The notes beneath the pieces were generated by a model that saw only the letters and a list, made by a program, of their open reading frames with translations, was not told the DNA's origin and made no database searches. Shown here in pieces: positions 1-6,684 of a DNA stretch of 13,922 bases (the stretch's first letter is position 1; each line of letters opens with the position of its first letter). The DNA comes from JAQVEM01 sp964556165 (GTDB lineage Bacteria > Actinomycetota > Humimicrobiia > Humimicrobiales > Humimicrobiaceae): contig CAZKVH010000028.1 of assembly GCA_964556165.1 (NCBI GenBank), forward strand, positions 1 to 13,922, in the 5' to 3' direction. Position numbers and translations under genes: made by a program.

Positions 1-470
1 GAACTTGTGAGGCTCCCCTGAGAAATTAAAACTTCCTTTATAACCTTATTTTTTACATCAAGGAGCAATACCCTGAACTGTTCCTTTTTTAAATCTTTCA
101 TCAGCGGTATATAGTAATTTGCAACTTCCTCGCTGCATCTGAAAACTTTATTGTTTCCGTTTTTCTCTGAGACCGCCCTTCTTCCCAGTTCAAGCGCAGC
201 TATCACCTGTGCCGCCTTTGCTTTTCCTATTCCCTTAACACTTAAAAACTCTGAAAGCGACAGATCCAGAAGGCTTTTCAGACTTCCATAACTGACCAGA
301 AGTTTTCTCGCAAGATCAAGAGCTGAAATTTTTTTCTTGCTGTTTCCCATTCCTGTTCTTAGTATTATTGCCAGAAGCTCACTATCGGAAAGATATTCAA
401 CACCTTTCTTAAAAAGCTTTTCTCTGGGCCTTTCGAGCTCAGGCCAGTTTTTAATTGATGTCCTGTACAA
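1..470 (-). CDS. radC: RadC family protein (UPF0758), N-terminal part, cut by window edge
   Basis: The reading frame is open from a TTG at 470 down to base 1, about 156 codons, and continues outside the window. The N-terminus reads WPELERPREKLF followed by LSDSELLAIILRTG, the hallmark of the UPF0758 N-terminal domain. A helix-hairpin-helix segment (SVKGIGKAKAAQVIAALELG) follows, and then the start of the RadC/JAB domain (KEQFRVLLLDVKN...ISQGSLTS). The metal-binding HxHPSGD motif expected further on is beyond the edge, so catalytic integrity cannot be judged. An in-frame stop at 474-476 fixes the 5' limit, and TTG at 470 is the only usual start codon that keeps the conserved WPE-RPRE segment. 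There is no SD before it. Despite its name, RadC's role in DNA repair is not established; the fold is that of a JAMM-type metalloprotease. This short frame is not obvious from ATG-based calling, but the family match is clear. Confidence 0.93.
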   Translation of the reverse strand, partial: MYRTSIKNWPELERPREKLFKKGVEYLSDSELLAIILRTGMGNSKKKISALDLARKLLVSYGSLKSLLDLSLSEFLSVKGIGKAKAAQVIAALELGRRAVSEKNGNNKVFRCSEEVANYYIPLMKDLKKEQFRVLLLDVKNKVIKEVLISQGSLTS

Positions 471-779
471 TTTTTATTTTATTTCTATTATATATAAAAC
501 TACTTTACATAATAACACAAATATTCATTTATACAATAAGACTTATACACATATTAATACCGGATTAAATAAAATTAACCTGCGCGTTAACAGATTTAAA
601 ATTAATCATGAATAAAAGGAACTTAATACCTTTTAATAAAATCTATATTTCTAAAGGATTAAAAGAAGCAATTAAGATACTAAAAACGTGGCAACTTTCT
701 ACCTACATATCAAGTAAAATAGCTTGGAACAAACCTGCAGTCATGAAGAATCACAGCTTAATTACATTCTACATTAAAC
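471..779. other. Intergenic region between rpoD end and radC start, no gene seen
   Basis: This is very AT-rich sequence between the rpoD stop and the radC start. The only site I can point to is a minus-strand TATAAT at 487-492, which would start transcription about 10 nt before the radC TTG and give an almost leaderless message; no convincing -35 accompanies it. I found no hairpin with a T-run to terminate rpoD. A plus-strand 64-codon frame (608-802) lacks an SD, has no recognisable domain and overlaps the rpoD 3' end, so I do not call it a gene. Confidence 0.5.
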
Positions 780-1865
780 TTAGTGCTCCAGAAAATCCCT
801 GAGCACACCGCTTCTATTTGGATGTCTTAATTTACCAAGAGCTTTTGATTCTATCTGCCTTATTCTTTCCCTGGTCACTCCAAATTCTCTTCCCACTTCT
901 TGAAGAGTTCTCGGGTGTCCATCCTGAAGTCCGAATCTTAACTGGATGATCTTTCTTTCTCTGTCACTTAACGTATTTAAAACTTCCTGGAGCTGCTCCT
1001 GCAGCATTGTGAGAGACGCAGCATCAAAAGGCGCTTCTACTTCATAATCTTCTATAAAATCACCAAGACTGCTATCACCTTCCTCGCCTATGGGAGATTC
1101 AAATGAAATAGGATGCTGACTTAATTTGATTATTTCTCTTATCCTGTCGGGAGTAAAATCCATTTTCTCTGAAATCTCCTCAGGCGAAGGATCCCTTTCA
1201 AGTTCTTGAAGTAATTTTCTTTGTATCCTGACTAATTTATTAATATTTTCTATCATATGAACCGGGATTCTAATAGTCCTTGCCTGATCAGCTAAAGCTC
1301 TTGTGATAGCCTGTCTTATCCACCAGGTTGCATACGTGGAAAATTTAAAACCTTTCCTGTAATCAAATTTCTCTACCGCTTTTATCAGTCCTAGATTTCC
1401 TTCCTGTATGAGGTCTAAAAAAAGTAAACCTCTTCCAAAATACTTTTTAGCTATACTTACCACCAGTCTCAGATTAGCCTCAACCAGCAACTTTCTTGCT
1501 GCCAGGTTTCCAACTTCAATTTTTTTTGCCAGCTGAACTTCTTCAAAAGCAGTTAGCAGCCTAACCTTCCCAATCCCCTTAAGGTACATTCTAATCGAAT
1601 CATTTGTAGGAGATTCAGTAGCAATATCCAGCCCTTTTCCTGAATCCTCTCCATCATCTTTTTTGACTGAACATCCACTGCTGATTTCTTCATCATCTTC
1701 ACTTAAAATTTCTATTCCAAGGTTTTGAATAACATCATAAATGTCTTCAATTTGCCCTTTGGATAGCTCCATGTCTGAAAGTGTTTCAGCTATTTCCTTT
1801 ATGGTAAGCAGGCCATCCACTTCACCCTTGCTAATCAATAGCTTTACTTCTTCTTTTTTAAACAC
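780..1865 (-). CDS. rpoD: RNA polymerase primary sigma factor (sigma-70/RpoD)
   Basis: This group 1 sigma factor of 361 residues directs RNA polymerase to housekeeping promoters. Region 1.1 occupies about residues 1-55, followed by an acidic linker (about 55-82). Region 1.2 is at about 86-120 (SPTNDSIRMYLKGIGKVRLL). Region 2 is at about 123-203 and contains the DLIQEGNLGLIKAVEKFDY helix and the -10 recognition segment (FSTYATWWIRQAITRA). Region 3 follows at about 204-280. Region 4 is at about 286-361 and holds the -35 helix-turn-helix (TLQEVGREFGVTRERIRQIE). It ends with the typical GVLRDFLEH. The large non-conserved region of E. coli RpoD is absent, as in Gram-positive forms. The start is GTG at 1865, preceded by AAGAGAG. 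The gene is often next to dnaG, but no dnaG lies upstream here; the next 524 bp are non-coding. Identification is secure. Confidence 0.98.
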   Translation of the reverse strand: MFKKEEVKLLISKGEVDGLLTIKEIAETLSDMELSKGQIEDIYDVIQNLGIEILSEDDEEISSGCSVKKDDGEDSGKGLDIATESPTNDSIRMYLKGIGKVRLLTAFEEVQLAKKIEVGNLAARKLLVEANLRLVVSIAKKYFGRGLLFLDLIQEGNLGLIKAVEKFDYRKGFKFSTYATWWIRQAITRALADQARTIRIPVHMIENINKLVRIQRKLLQELERDPSPEEISEKMDFTPDRIREIIKLSQHPISFESPIGEEGDSSLGDFIEDYEVEAPFDAASLTMLQEQLQEVLNTLSDRERKIIQLRFGLQDGHPRTLQEVGREFGVTRERIRQIESKALGKLRHPNRSGVLRDFLEH

Positions 1866-2188
1866 TGACTCTCTTTTAATTTTTAATCACCTTGATTCTT
1901 GAAATCAACTTAAATTTTTTTAATATTATTAAATATAAATTATGAAAGTCCCTTGATTCGGAACTATTAATAAAGCAAGAAACAACATCCTGCCTTCACT
2001 TAAGTATTCTAAAAACCTACCTCGTCTTTCTTCTTATTTTTTTAACTTAATGTTAAAAATTATATTTATACAAGAAAAAAAGAGATAGCATAAATTAGTT
2101 TAAAAAACTCTGACTTTATTTTGGAAGGTTATCCAAAAATGAAAGTTTTATATAAAAACATTATTTAACGATAATCCTGCTTTTTTTA

Positions 2189-2197
2189 ATTATACCA
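2189..2197 (-). promoter_or_regulatory. Candidate extended -10 element for rpoD
   Basis: Read on the minus strand, this is TGGTATAAT, a perfect TGn-TATAAT extended -10. No recognisable -35 lies 16-18 bp upstream, which extended -10 promoters can tolerate. Transcription would begin near 2182, giving a leader of about 317 nt before the rpoD GTG. This is a sequence match only; a nearer promoter is possible. Confidence 0.35.
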
Positions 2198-2266
2198 TAA
2201 AAGTATCAGCACGTATTTATTATATTAGCCAGGTGACTGCTCCAATTACTGTGGTGTAATTTCTAA

Positions 2267-2295
2267 TTGTTAAGAATAATTAAATTGGGTATAAT
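2267..2295 (+). promoter_or_regulatory. Sigma-70 promoter for the FkbM methyltransferase gene
   Basis: TTGTTA (2267-2272) is followed by a 17 bp spacer and a perfect TATAAT (2290-2295). The spacing is ideal for the primary sigma factor. Transcription would start near 2302, about 88 nt before the methyltransferase ATG. Confidence 0.75.
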
Positions 2296-2360
2296 CTTTA
2301 CTTGTATTATTTTGGGGTGAGCTCCAGATTTATGTTTACTGAATTGGTTAACTAACAGAC

Positions 2361-2366
2361 AGGAGG
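2361..2366 (+). promoter_or_regulatory. Misplaced Shine-Dalgarno upstream of methyltransferase
   Basis: AGGAGG is a full-strength SD, but it ends 23 nt before the ATG at 2390, far more than the usual 5-9 nt. At the normal distance (8 nt) there is only ATA followed at once by TAA (2375-2380), in frame with the methyltransferase. The in-frame TAA rules out an upstream extension of the protein. Confidence 0.5.
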
Positions 2367-2389
2367 AATTTTAAATATAAACCCAGACA

Positions 2390-3253
2390 ATGAATTACAT
2401 TAAAAAAATTAAAATAAGAAATAATAATAAGGCAAGCTGCACTAAATCAGGTTTAATACCCATAAAAGCACTAAATATTTTTGTCAGGGCTCTCAGGGCT
2501 CTAAGGTTATATAATATTGTATATGCTGCAGTTTTAGCCATATCAAATGTTTTAAGCAGAAAAAAGATGGTAAGATTTTACTCTCAATTTGTAAGTAAAG
2601 GTGATCTATGCTTTGATATAGGCGCCAATATAGGCAACAGGACTGAAGCTTTTCTTAAACTTGGAGCTAATGTAGTAGCTGTCGAGCCACAGGATATCTG
2701 TATGCGTAAATTACTGAATAAATATGACAATAACAACAAAGTATTTTTAGTTCATAAGGCACTTGGAGAAGAAGAAGGCACCGGTAACATAATGCTCAGC
2801 AATTCACATACTGTTTCATCTATGTCTAAAGAATGGATAAATTGTGTAAAAGATAGTGATATGTTTTTCACATCTACCTCTGCTTTTCAATGGCATAAGA
2901 CTGTTCCGGTTCCAATTACTACTTTAGACAAATTAATCGAAGATTACGGCAGCCCTACTTTCTGTAAAATAGATGTTGAAGGATTTGAACACCAGGTTAT
3001 TAAGGGTTTATCTCAAAAAATTAAGATAATATCGTTTGAATTCACCCCAACTCCTAAATTTATTAACTCTGCCATAGAGTCTATAAAACATCTTGATAAT
3101 ATTGGAACTGTTCAATTTAATTACTCCTTCGGGGAATCAATGACTTTTGCTCTGTCAGAATGGGTCGATGCAAAAAAAATTTGTGATACTCTTCTGGCAA
3201 TACCTCATAAGACTGCCTTTAGTGGTGATGTGTATGCCATGTTTAGCGCATAG
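2390..3253 (+). CDS. FkbM family SAM-dependent methyltransferase
   Basis: This is a 287-residue protein of the FkbM (Methyltransf_21) family, which transfer a methyl group from S-adenosylmethionine, typically to an oxygen of a sugar or natural-product acceptor. The SAM-binding motif I is FDIGANIG at 75-82, with the acidic ribose-binding residue in VAVEP at 97-100. The family's conserved KIDVEGFE is at 193-200. The first 60 or so residues are basic and hydrophobic (IKALNIFVRALRALRLYNIV) and could associate with the membrane or another protein; no signal peptide is evident. The start is the first possible ATG, because an in-frame TAA lies 4 codons upstream, but its SD is oddly far away. Met60 just before the core fold would be an alternative start. 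The gene has its own promoter and terminator and no glycan-biosynthesis neighbours, so the acceptor is unknown. Family is confident; function is not. Confidence 0.92.
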   Translation: MNYIKKIKIRNNNKASCTKSGLIPIKALNIFVRALRALRLYNIVYAAVLAISNVLSRKKMVRFYSQFVSKGDLCFDIGANIGNRTEAFLKLGANVVAVEPQDICMRKLLNKYDNNNKVFLVHKALGEEEGTGNIMLSNSHTVSSMSKEWINCVKDSDMFFTSTSAFQWHKTVPVPITTLDKLIEDYGSPTFCKIDVEGFEHQVIKGLSQKIKIISFEFTPTPKFINSAIESIKHLDNIGTVQFNYSFGESMTFALSEWVDAKKICDTLLAIPHKTAFSGDVYAMFSA

Positions 3254-3262
3254 AGTGTTAAT

Positions 3263-3299
3263 AAAAAATAGACCCCGCCATAAGCAGGGTCTATTTTTT
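3263..3299. terminator. Bidirectional intrinsic terminator
   Basis: A 13-bp perfect inverted repeat (AAAAAATAGACCC at 3263-3275, GGGTCTATTTTTT at 3287-3299) surrounds an 11-nt loop. The stem has a GACCC/GGGTC core and ends in T-runs on both strands. It therefore serves the methyltransferase gene (stop at 3251-3253) and the convergent RRM gene (stop at 3308). Confidence 0.92.
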
Positions 3300-3307
3300 A
3301 GATTGAT

Positions 3308-3574
3308 TTAATATCTTCTTTCAAATCTTTCTGTTCTTGGTCTTTGAGGACGTGCTTCATCAACTTTTAAAGTACGGCCTTCGAATTCTTTACCATCAAG
3401 AGCTTCTTTTGCCTTTTCGGCTTCCGCACTATTTGACAGCTCAACAAAACCAAAACCTTTATTTCCAATTACATTAGCTGATTGGACTTTGCCGTGTTCG
3501 GAGAAAATCTTCTCTAACTGCTCATTAGTAACAGAATAGCTTAAATTTCCTACGTATAGTTTGCTACCTTGCAT
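3308..3574 (-). CDS. Small single-RRM RNA-binding protein
   Basis: This protein of 88 residues consists of one RNA recognition motif and a short basic tail. RNP2 is LYVGNL (6-11) and RNP1 is KGFGFVEL, the aromatic residues of which stack on RNA bases. The loop between beta2 and beta3 is very short (ANVIGNKGFG), and the usual charged DRETGRSR-type stretch is missing. The C-terminus (RPQRPRTERFERRY) is Arg-rich. Such proteins occur in cyanobacteria and many anaerobic or environmental bacteria, often as cold-responsive RNA-binding proteins; the role here is inferred only from the family. The start has an excellent SD (AAAGGAGGT, 5 nt before ATG). The gene is monocistronic, with a likely promoter at 3839-3866 and a leader of about 258 nt that could hold post-transcriptional control. 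Confidence 0.96.
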   Translation of the reverse strand: MQGSKLYVGNLSYSVTNEQLEKIFSEHGKVQSANVIGNKGFGFVELSNSAEAEKAKEALDGKEFEGRTLKVDEARPQRPRTERFERRY

Positions 3575-3698
3575 ATTTACCTCCTTTCAAATACTTTCAC
3601 TTCTCAAAGCTCTTCGATATTTTATTTAGAGAGGTAACTGCACGTAACAAAAGACTCTTAATTAAAATAACTTCAAACATAAGAGAGCTGCTAATTAA

Positions 3699-3726
3699 AT
3701 AACCCTGGTTATCTATTATTATAACC
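3699..3726 (-). repeat. Alternating ATAACC/GGTTAT inverted repeats in RRM gene leader
   Basis: Three arms lie in a row: ATAACC (3699-3704), GGTTAT (3707-3712) and ATAACC (3721-3726). The middle arm is complementary to both flanks, so two small mutually exclusive pairings are possible in the RRM gene leader. The left pair forms a 14-bp palindrome with a 2-nt centre, which is too tight for a good RNA hairpin and could instead be a protein-binding site. Confidence 0.4.
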
Positions 3727-3784
3727 TCACTACCTTAGGTTTCTTGACGCCCGGGGTTTAAATCATTGAATTATTAGCAGTTTA

Positions 3785-3801
3785 ATTCAGTAAACCTGAA
3801 T
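3785..3801 (-). repeat. Short hairpin in RRM gene leader
   Basis: ATTCAG and CTGAAT form a perfect 6-bp stem around TAAAC. It lies about 30 nt after the predicted RRM transcription start. There is no T-run, so it is not a terminator of the sugar operon; a role in leader folding is only a possibility. Confidence 0.35.
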
Positions 3802-3838
3802 CATTTCTAAAATTCTTTAATATTTAAATAGCCGTGTA

Positions 3839-3866
3839 ATTATAACAGATATAAAATCCTTTGCAA
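3839..3866 (-). promoter_or_regulatory. Extended -10 promoter for the RRM gene
   Basis: On the minus strand, TTGCAA (3861-3866) is followed by a 16 bp spacer and TATAAT (3839-3844), preceded by TGT to give a TGn extended -10. Transcription would begin near 3832, so the RRM message has a leader of about 258 nt. The promoter lies just past the stop of the upstream GH13_18 gene. I see no terminator for that operon, so readthrough into the RRM gene is possible. Confidence 0.65.
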
Positions 3867-3867
3867 A

Positions 3868-5646
3868 TTATTTTTTAGTACTATTAACATTTCTGTAAAT
3901 GTCAGACATATTAATCAGCGTTTCTGGATTAAAATCATATACAACCTTTCCTTTTTCATCGTTAGCAGTTATATTAAAGGAATATTTTTTCAAATTCGCT
4001 TCAAGGGTTGCTGCAAAACCTTTACTCTCCCAGCGCAACTTCAATATTTCCTTTCCGGAATCAAGTATCTTTAATTCCGAGTCAAAACCGAAAGCCGGGA
4101 AAATGTTCCTGAATCTCAGTAGAGAGAGCTGCTGCCGGACAACATTTTTATCAAGTGCCTTATAAGCCTGTTCCAGCGTCAGATTTGTTCTGTTAATTTC
4201 CTTGTGACTCCCAAGACCTGCTTTTTCAACTGCAGCGTAGTCATTCTTTCCTGCAAGAAGATCCAGGTACCATACCTGAGGCTTGCCCGGCATGAATATC
4301 TGAATTGCCCTTGCCAGAAGGAGCCTGGTGTCATCTTCGCCCAGTGCACTGTAATAGGTTGCATTTACCTGGTAATATATATTTTTTTTACCTCGAAGAT
4401 TTTTTACATAACCGCCCCTTTTAACAATTATTTCAGTAAGCCTTTCTATCTGTTCATCATCTATTAGCCCTTTTAAATCAAGCAGCGGTATACCGTCATG
4501 ACAGCCAAGCATGTTTACAACCCTGATGCCTCTTTTCTGTATATCTCCAATCCACTTAATTAAAAACTCTTTTGTATTCCTTTCCAGTGCGTCTATAATC
4601 AATCCCGGCAGGAAAAAATCATAAGTCAGGTAGCCTTCTTCGGCGAGCTTTTCGTGTATTTTTTCCTCATATTTTGAGTGTATCTCGGGTAAAAGAACCA
4701 GACCGTACTTATCAGCAATTACCTTTATACGCCTCAGTAACTCCCATGTTCCAGGGTCGTTAAGAAAGTTTTTGGTACCCGGTTCTTTTGAAGTGTATGC
4801 GAATGCGTCAAGCCTTACAATCCCGGCCCCATACCCTGCAAGCTTTTTCAGCGTATCCTCATAAAATTCCCATACCAGCGGAGATTTTATGTTCAGATCC
4901 ATTTGTCCCAGATATTTACGTCCTGATTCAAGCATATCGATTACATTTTTACGATAGCATTCAAACCTGCCAAATTCTATCTCGGATGGCTTCTTCCCCT
5001 CACTTATGGCCTTATTTACAATATCAGAAAGCTCTTTTGCGGGTGTATACTGTATATTCATCTCCTTTATAAGGTCCCGGGCATCAACTTTCCCGTACTG
5101 AACTTTCTGATAAAAGGTATTCCAGTAAGGGACTTCCTCCCCGCCAGGAAGACGCACTTTAAGAATGGGAAGTCCTGGTTTTCTAAAAAACATATCCTTG
5201 ATATATTCACCATCCGGCTGTATATAGCCTTCGTCGGTCATTTTACCGAAGCCCTCCCAGAATTTATTCCAGTCAATAAAAAAATCTTTATATATTGAAT
5301 TCCTTCCATTTTTTAAGACATCCTGAAACTGTCTGGAAAGTACTGAAGAGTGATTCAATACAAAATCAAATTTGAGGTCTATTCCAATTTTTCTCAGATC
5401 TTTCAGATCTTCCTTTGAGGCATAAAGTTCGTTTAATTCATAATCAATAACTGAAAATCCCCTGTCAAGATCGGTATTGAATATGCTCGGCAGTATGTAA
5501 AATGATTGGAAAACATTTTTAAGCTCAGGAGTTTTAAGAAATTTTACGATATCTCCCAATGTCCCCCCGATACTATCAGGATATGCATTTAACATCGGAC
5601 CTGCTTTGATTGTTGCTTTTGCCTGTTTTTTCTCTTCGCCATTCAT
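3868..5646 (-). CDS. GH13_18 sucrose phosphorylase family enzyme
   Basis: This 592-residue alpha-glucan-fold enzyme belongs to GH13 subfamily 18. Those enzymes cleave sucrose or related glucosides with phosphate to give alpha-glucose 1-phosphate. The nucleophile is Asp280 (GIVRLDAFAY), the acid/base is Glu321 (LLPEIHS), and the transition-state Asp384 is in the CHDGIP segment. A conserved NHS stands at 98-100 and the QVNATYYSAL loop is intact. The core resembles Leuconostoc-type sucrose phosphorylase and the sucrose-6'-phosphate phosphorylase of Thermoanaerobacterium (family recollection, not an alignment run here). The unusual feature is an insertion of roughly 65 residues at about 180-245, which makes it longer than the usual 480-510. 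Specificity is therefore open: sucrose, sucrose 6'-phosphate, glucosylglycerol and glucosylglycerate are all known for the subfamily. There is no signal peptide, so it is cytoplasmic. It starts 16 nt after the kinase stop, with AGGAA as SD, so it is co-transcribed as the last gene of the operon. Confidence 0.92.
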   Translation of the reverse strand: MNGEEKKQAKATIKAGPMLNAYPDSIGGTLGDIVKFLKTPELKNVFQSFYILPSIFNTDLDRGFSVIDYELNELYASKEDLKDLRKIGIDLKFDFVLNHSSVLSRQFQDVLKNGRNSIYKDFFIDWNKFWEGFGKMTDEGYIQPDGEYIKDMFFRKPGLPILKVRLPGGEEVPYWNTFYQKVQYGKVDARDLIKEMNIQYTPAKELSDIVNKAISEGKKPSEIEFGRFECYRKNVIDMLESGRKYLGQMDLNIKSPLVWEFYEDTLKKLAGYGAGIVRLDAFAYTSKEPGTKNFLNDPGTWELLRRIKVIADKYGLVLLPEIHSKYEEKIHEKLAEEGYLTYDFFLPGLIIDALERNTKEFLIKWIGDIQKRGIRVVNMLGCHDGIPLLDLKGLIDDEQIERLTEIIVKRGGYVKNLRGKKNIYYQVNATYYSALGEDDTRLLLARAIQIFMPGKPQVWYLDLLAGKNDYAAVEKAGLGSHKEINRTNLTLEQAYKALDKNVVRQQLSLLRFRNIFPAFGFDSELKILDSGKEILKLRWESKGFAATLEANLKKYSFNITANDEKGKVVYDFNPETLINMSDIYRNVNSTKK

Positions 5647-5662
5647 GATTGTTTCCTGTCTT

Positions 5663-6649
5663 TTACTTTGTCATAAGTCTGACAAAATCCCTGTATGCCA
5701 GTATTTCTCCACTCCTTGAAAGTATTAGTTTTGCCTTCGGCGCCTGCGAAATAAGCATTTCCTGTTCTATACCAAGTACCATTCTTGTAAAGGGACTATC
5801 AATTTCGTTGTCTCTATTACGTGACCTGCGGTGTTTAAGCGTTTCCTGTGGAGTACTGTCTATTAAAACCGATATATCTACACCCTTAAGATTTCGGCTG
5901 TTACCATGGGTCCATTCTATAATCATTATATTTTTATCGCTGAAATCGACATAATCATACCAGAGTTCCGTCTCTTCTCTTCCCATTCTTTTAAGCAATA
6001 TCCTTGATTCACCATTTTTAAATCGCAATATGACCCCTGTCAGCTCTTTGAAATCTATTTCTTTTGTTGTCCCCAGATAATTCTTGAGTCCGTTACGACC
6101 TGCACTCTGGTAAACGGAAAGCCATGGATAACTTTTGGTGTAATCTTGATTTGAATCATTACCGCTTTTCTGGATCTCCTTTAGCATGGTGTATATTTTC
6201 TTATTATACTGTCCCTGCGAAATAAGGCCTTTAATTCCGCTATCCCTGAAAATCCTGAGCCTCTCTGCATCATTATGCTTTGGTATTCTGTAAGGATAAT
6301 TGTCTCCGGAAAGGATATAACTATCCAGTCCCATAAATTTAAGATAGTAGGATATCAGGGATGCAACCTCTGATTTGCCTGCACCGGACCCTCCACAAAT
6401 AGCTATAACTAAACGTTGATAAGGGTTTTTACTAAGTGCTGGTATCAGCAGTTCCAATAATTTCGGGAAAATTATCCTGGCTTTCTGAATATGCTTGGGA
6501 CCAATCTCAATTTTATCTCCGGGCATATCACCCCCCGGTATATTATCCATATCCTGGATTTCTTCAGGAATCAAGGGTAGTCTTTGCCTGAACTTCCCGC
6601 TTATATTTTTTCTTATATTTTTTAATTTATAATTTGAACTCTTGCTCAT
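5663..6649 (-). CDS. P-loop kinase of the uridine kinase/phosphoribulokinase type
   Basis: This is a 328-residue cytoplasmic protein. A clean Walker A motif, GGSGAGKS, is at 86-93, preceded by the hydrophobic strand LVIAIC. The following SGDNYPYRIP (114-123) is placed like the substrate-binding Asp loop of uridine kinases and phosphoribulokinases. Further on come IIEWTHGNSRNL and an HRRSRNRD basic stretch, which fit the Walker B-like strand and lid region of this superfamily. The N-terminal 70 residues are an extension without a recognised domain. I do not know its substrate. It sits between the GH32 and GH13_18 genes (35 nt and 16 nt away), which makes a nucleoside an unlikely target and a sugar (fructose, glucose or sucrose) a reasonable guess, since no PfkB or ROK fructokinase is in the cluster. 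The start is secure: GGAGG is 7 nt before ATG. Confidence 0.85.
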   Translation of the reverse strand: MSKSSNYKLKNIRKNISGKFRQRLPLIPEEIQDMDNIPGGDMPGDKIEIGPKHIQKARIIFPKLLELLIPALSKNPYQRLVIAICGGSGAGKSEVASLISYYLKFMGLDSYILSGDNYPYRIPKHNDAERLRIFRDSGIKGLISQGQYNKKIYTMLKEIQKSGNDSNQDYTKSYPWLSVYQSAGRNGLKNYLGTTKEIDFKELTGVILRFKNGESRILLKRMGREETELWYDYVDFSDKNIMIIEWTHGNSRNLKGVDISVLIDSTPQETLKHRRSRNRDNEIDSPFTRMVLGIEQEMLISQAPKAKLILSRSGEILAYRDFVRLMTK

Positions 6650-6684
6650 TGAAAATCCTCCGCAAAATTTTTTTACTACCTTTT

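Larger units (their letters stand above)
1866..2389. other. Divergent intergenic region, rpoD and methyltransferase promoters
   Basis: These 524 bp of AT-rich DNA separate the divergently transcribed rpoD and methyltransferase genes. The right end holds a strong plus-strand promoter (listed separately). For rpoD, the best minus-strand candidate is an extended -10 (TGGTATAAT) at 2189-2197, which would leave a leader of over 300 nt; no good -35 accompanies it. Other TATAAT-like strings occur on the minus strand at 2059-2064 and 2219-2224, as expected by chance in such DNA. No credible gene or structured RNA was recognised. Confidence 0.45.

Noticed and set aside
337..615. Plus-strand 92-codon frame over the radC start
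   Set aside because: Its first half is antisense to conserved RadC sequence and the rest is AT-rich intergenic DNA; no SD and no domain.
608..802. Plus-strand 64-codon frame before the rpoD end
   Set aside because: No SD, no recognisable motif, and it overlaps the rpoD 3' end antisense. It looks like a chance frame.
2140..2169. Nine-codon plus-strand mini frame starting MKVLYK
   Set aside because: It lies upstream of the mapped promoter candidate, its SD is poor, and it is too short to separate from chance.
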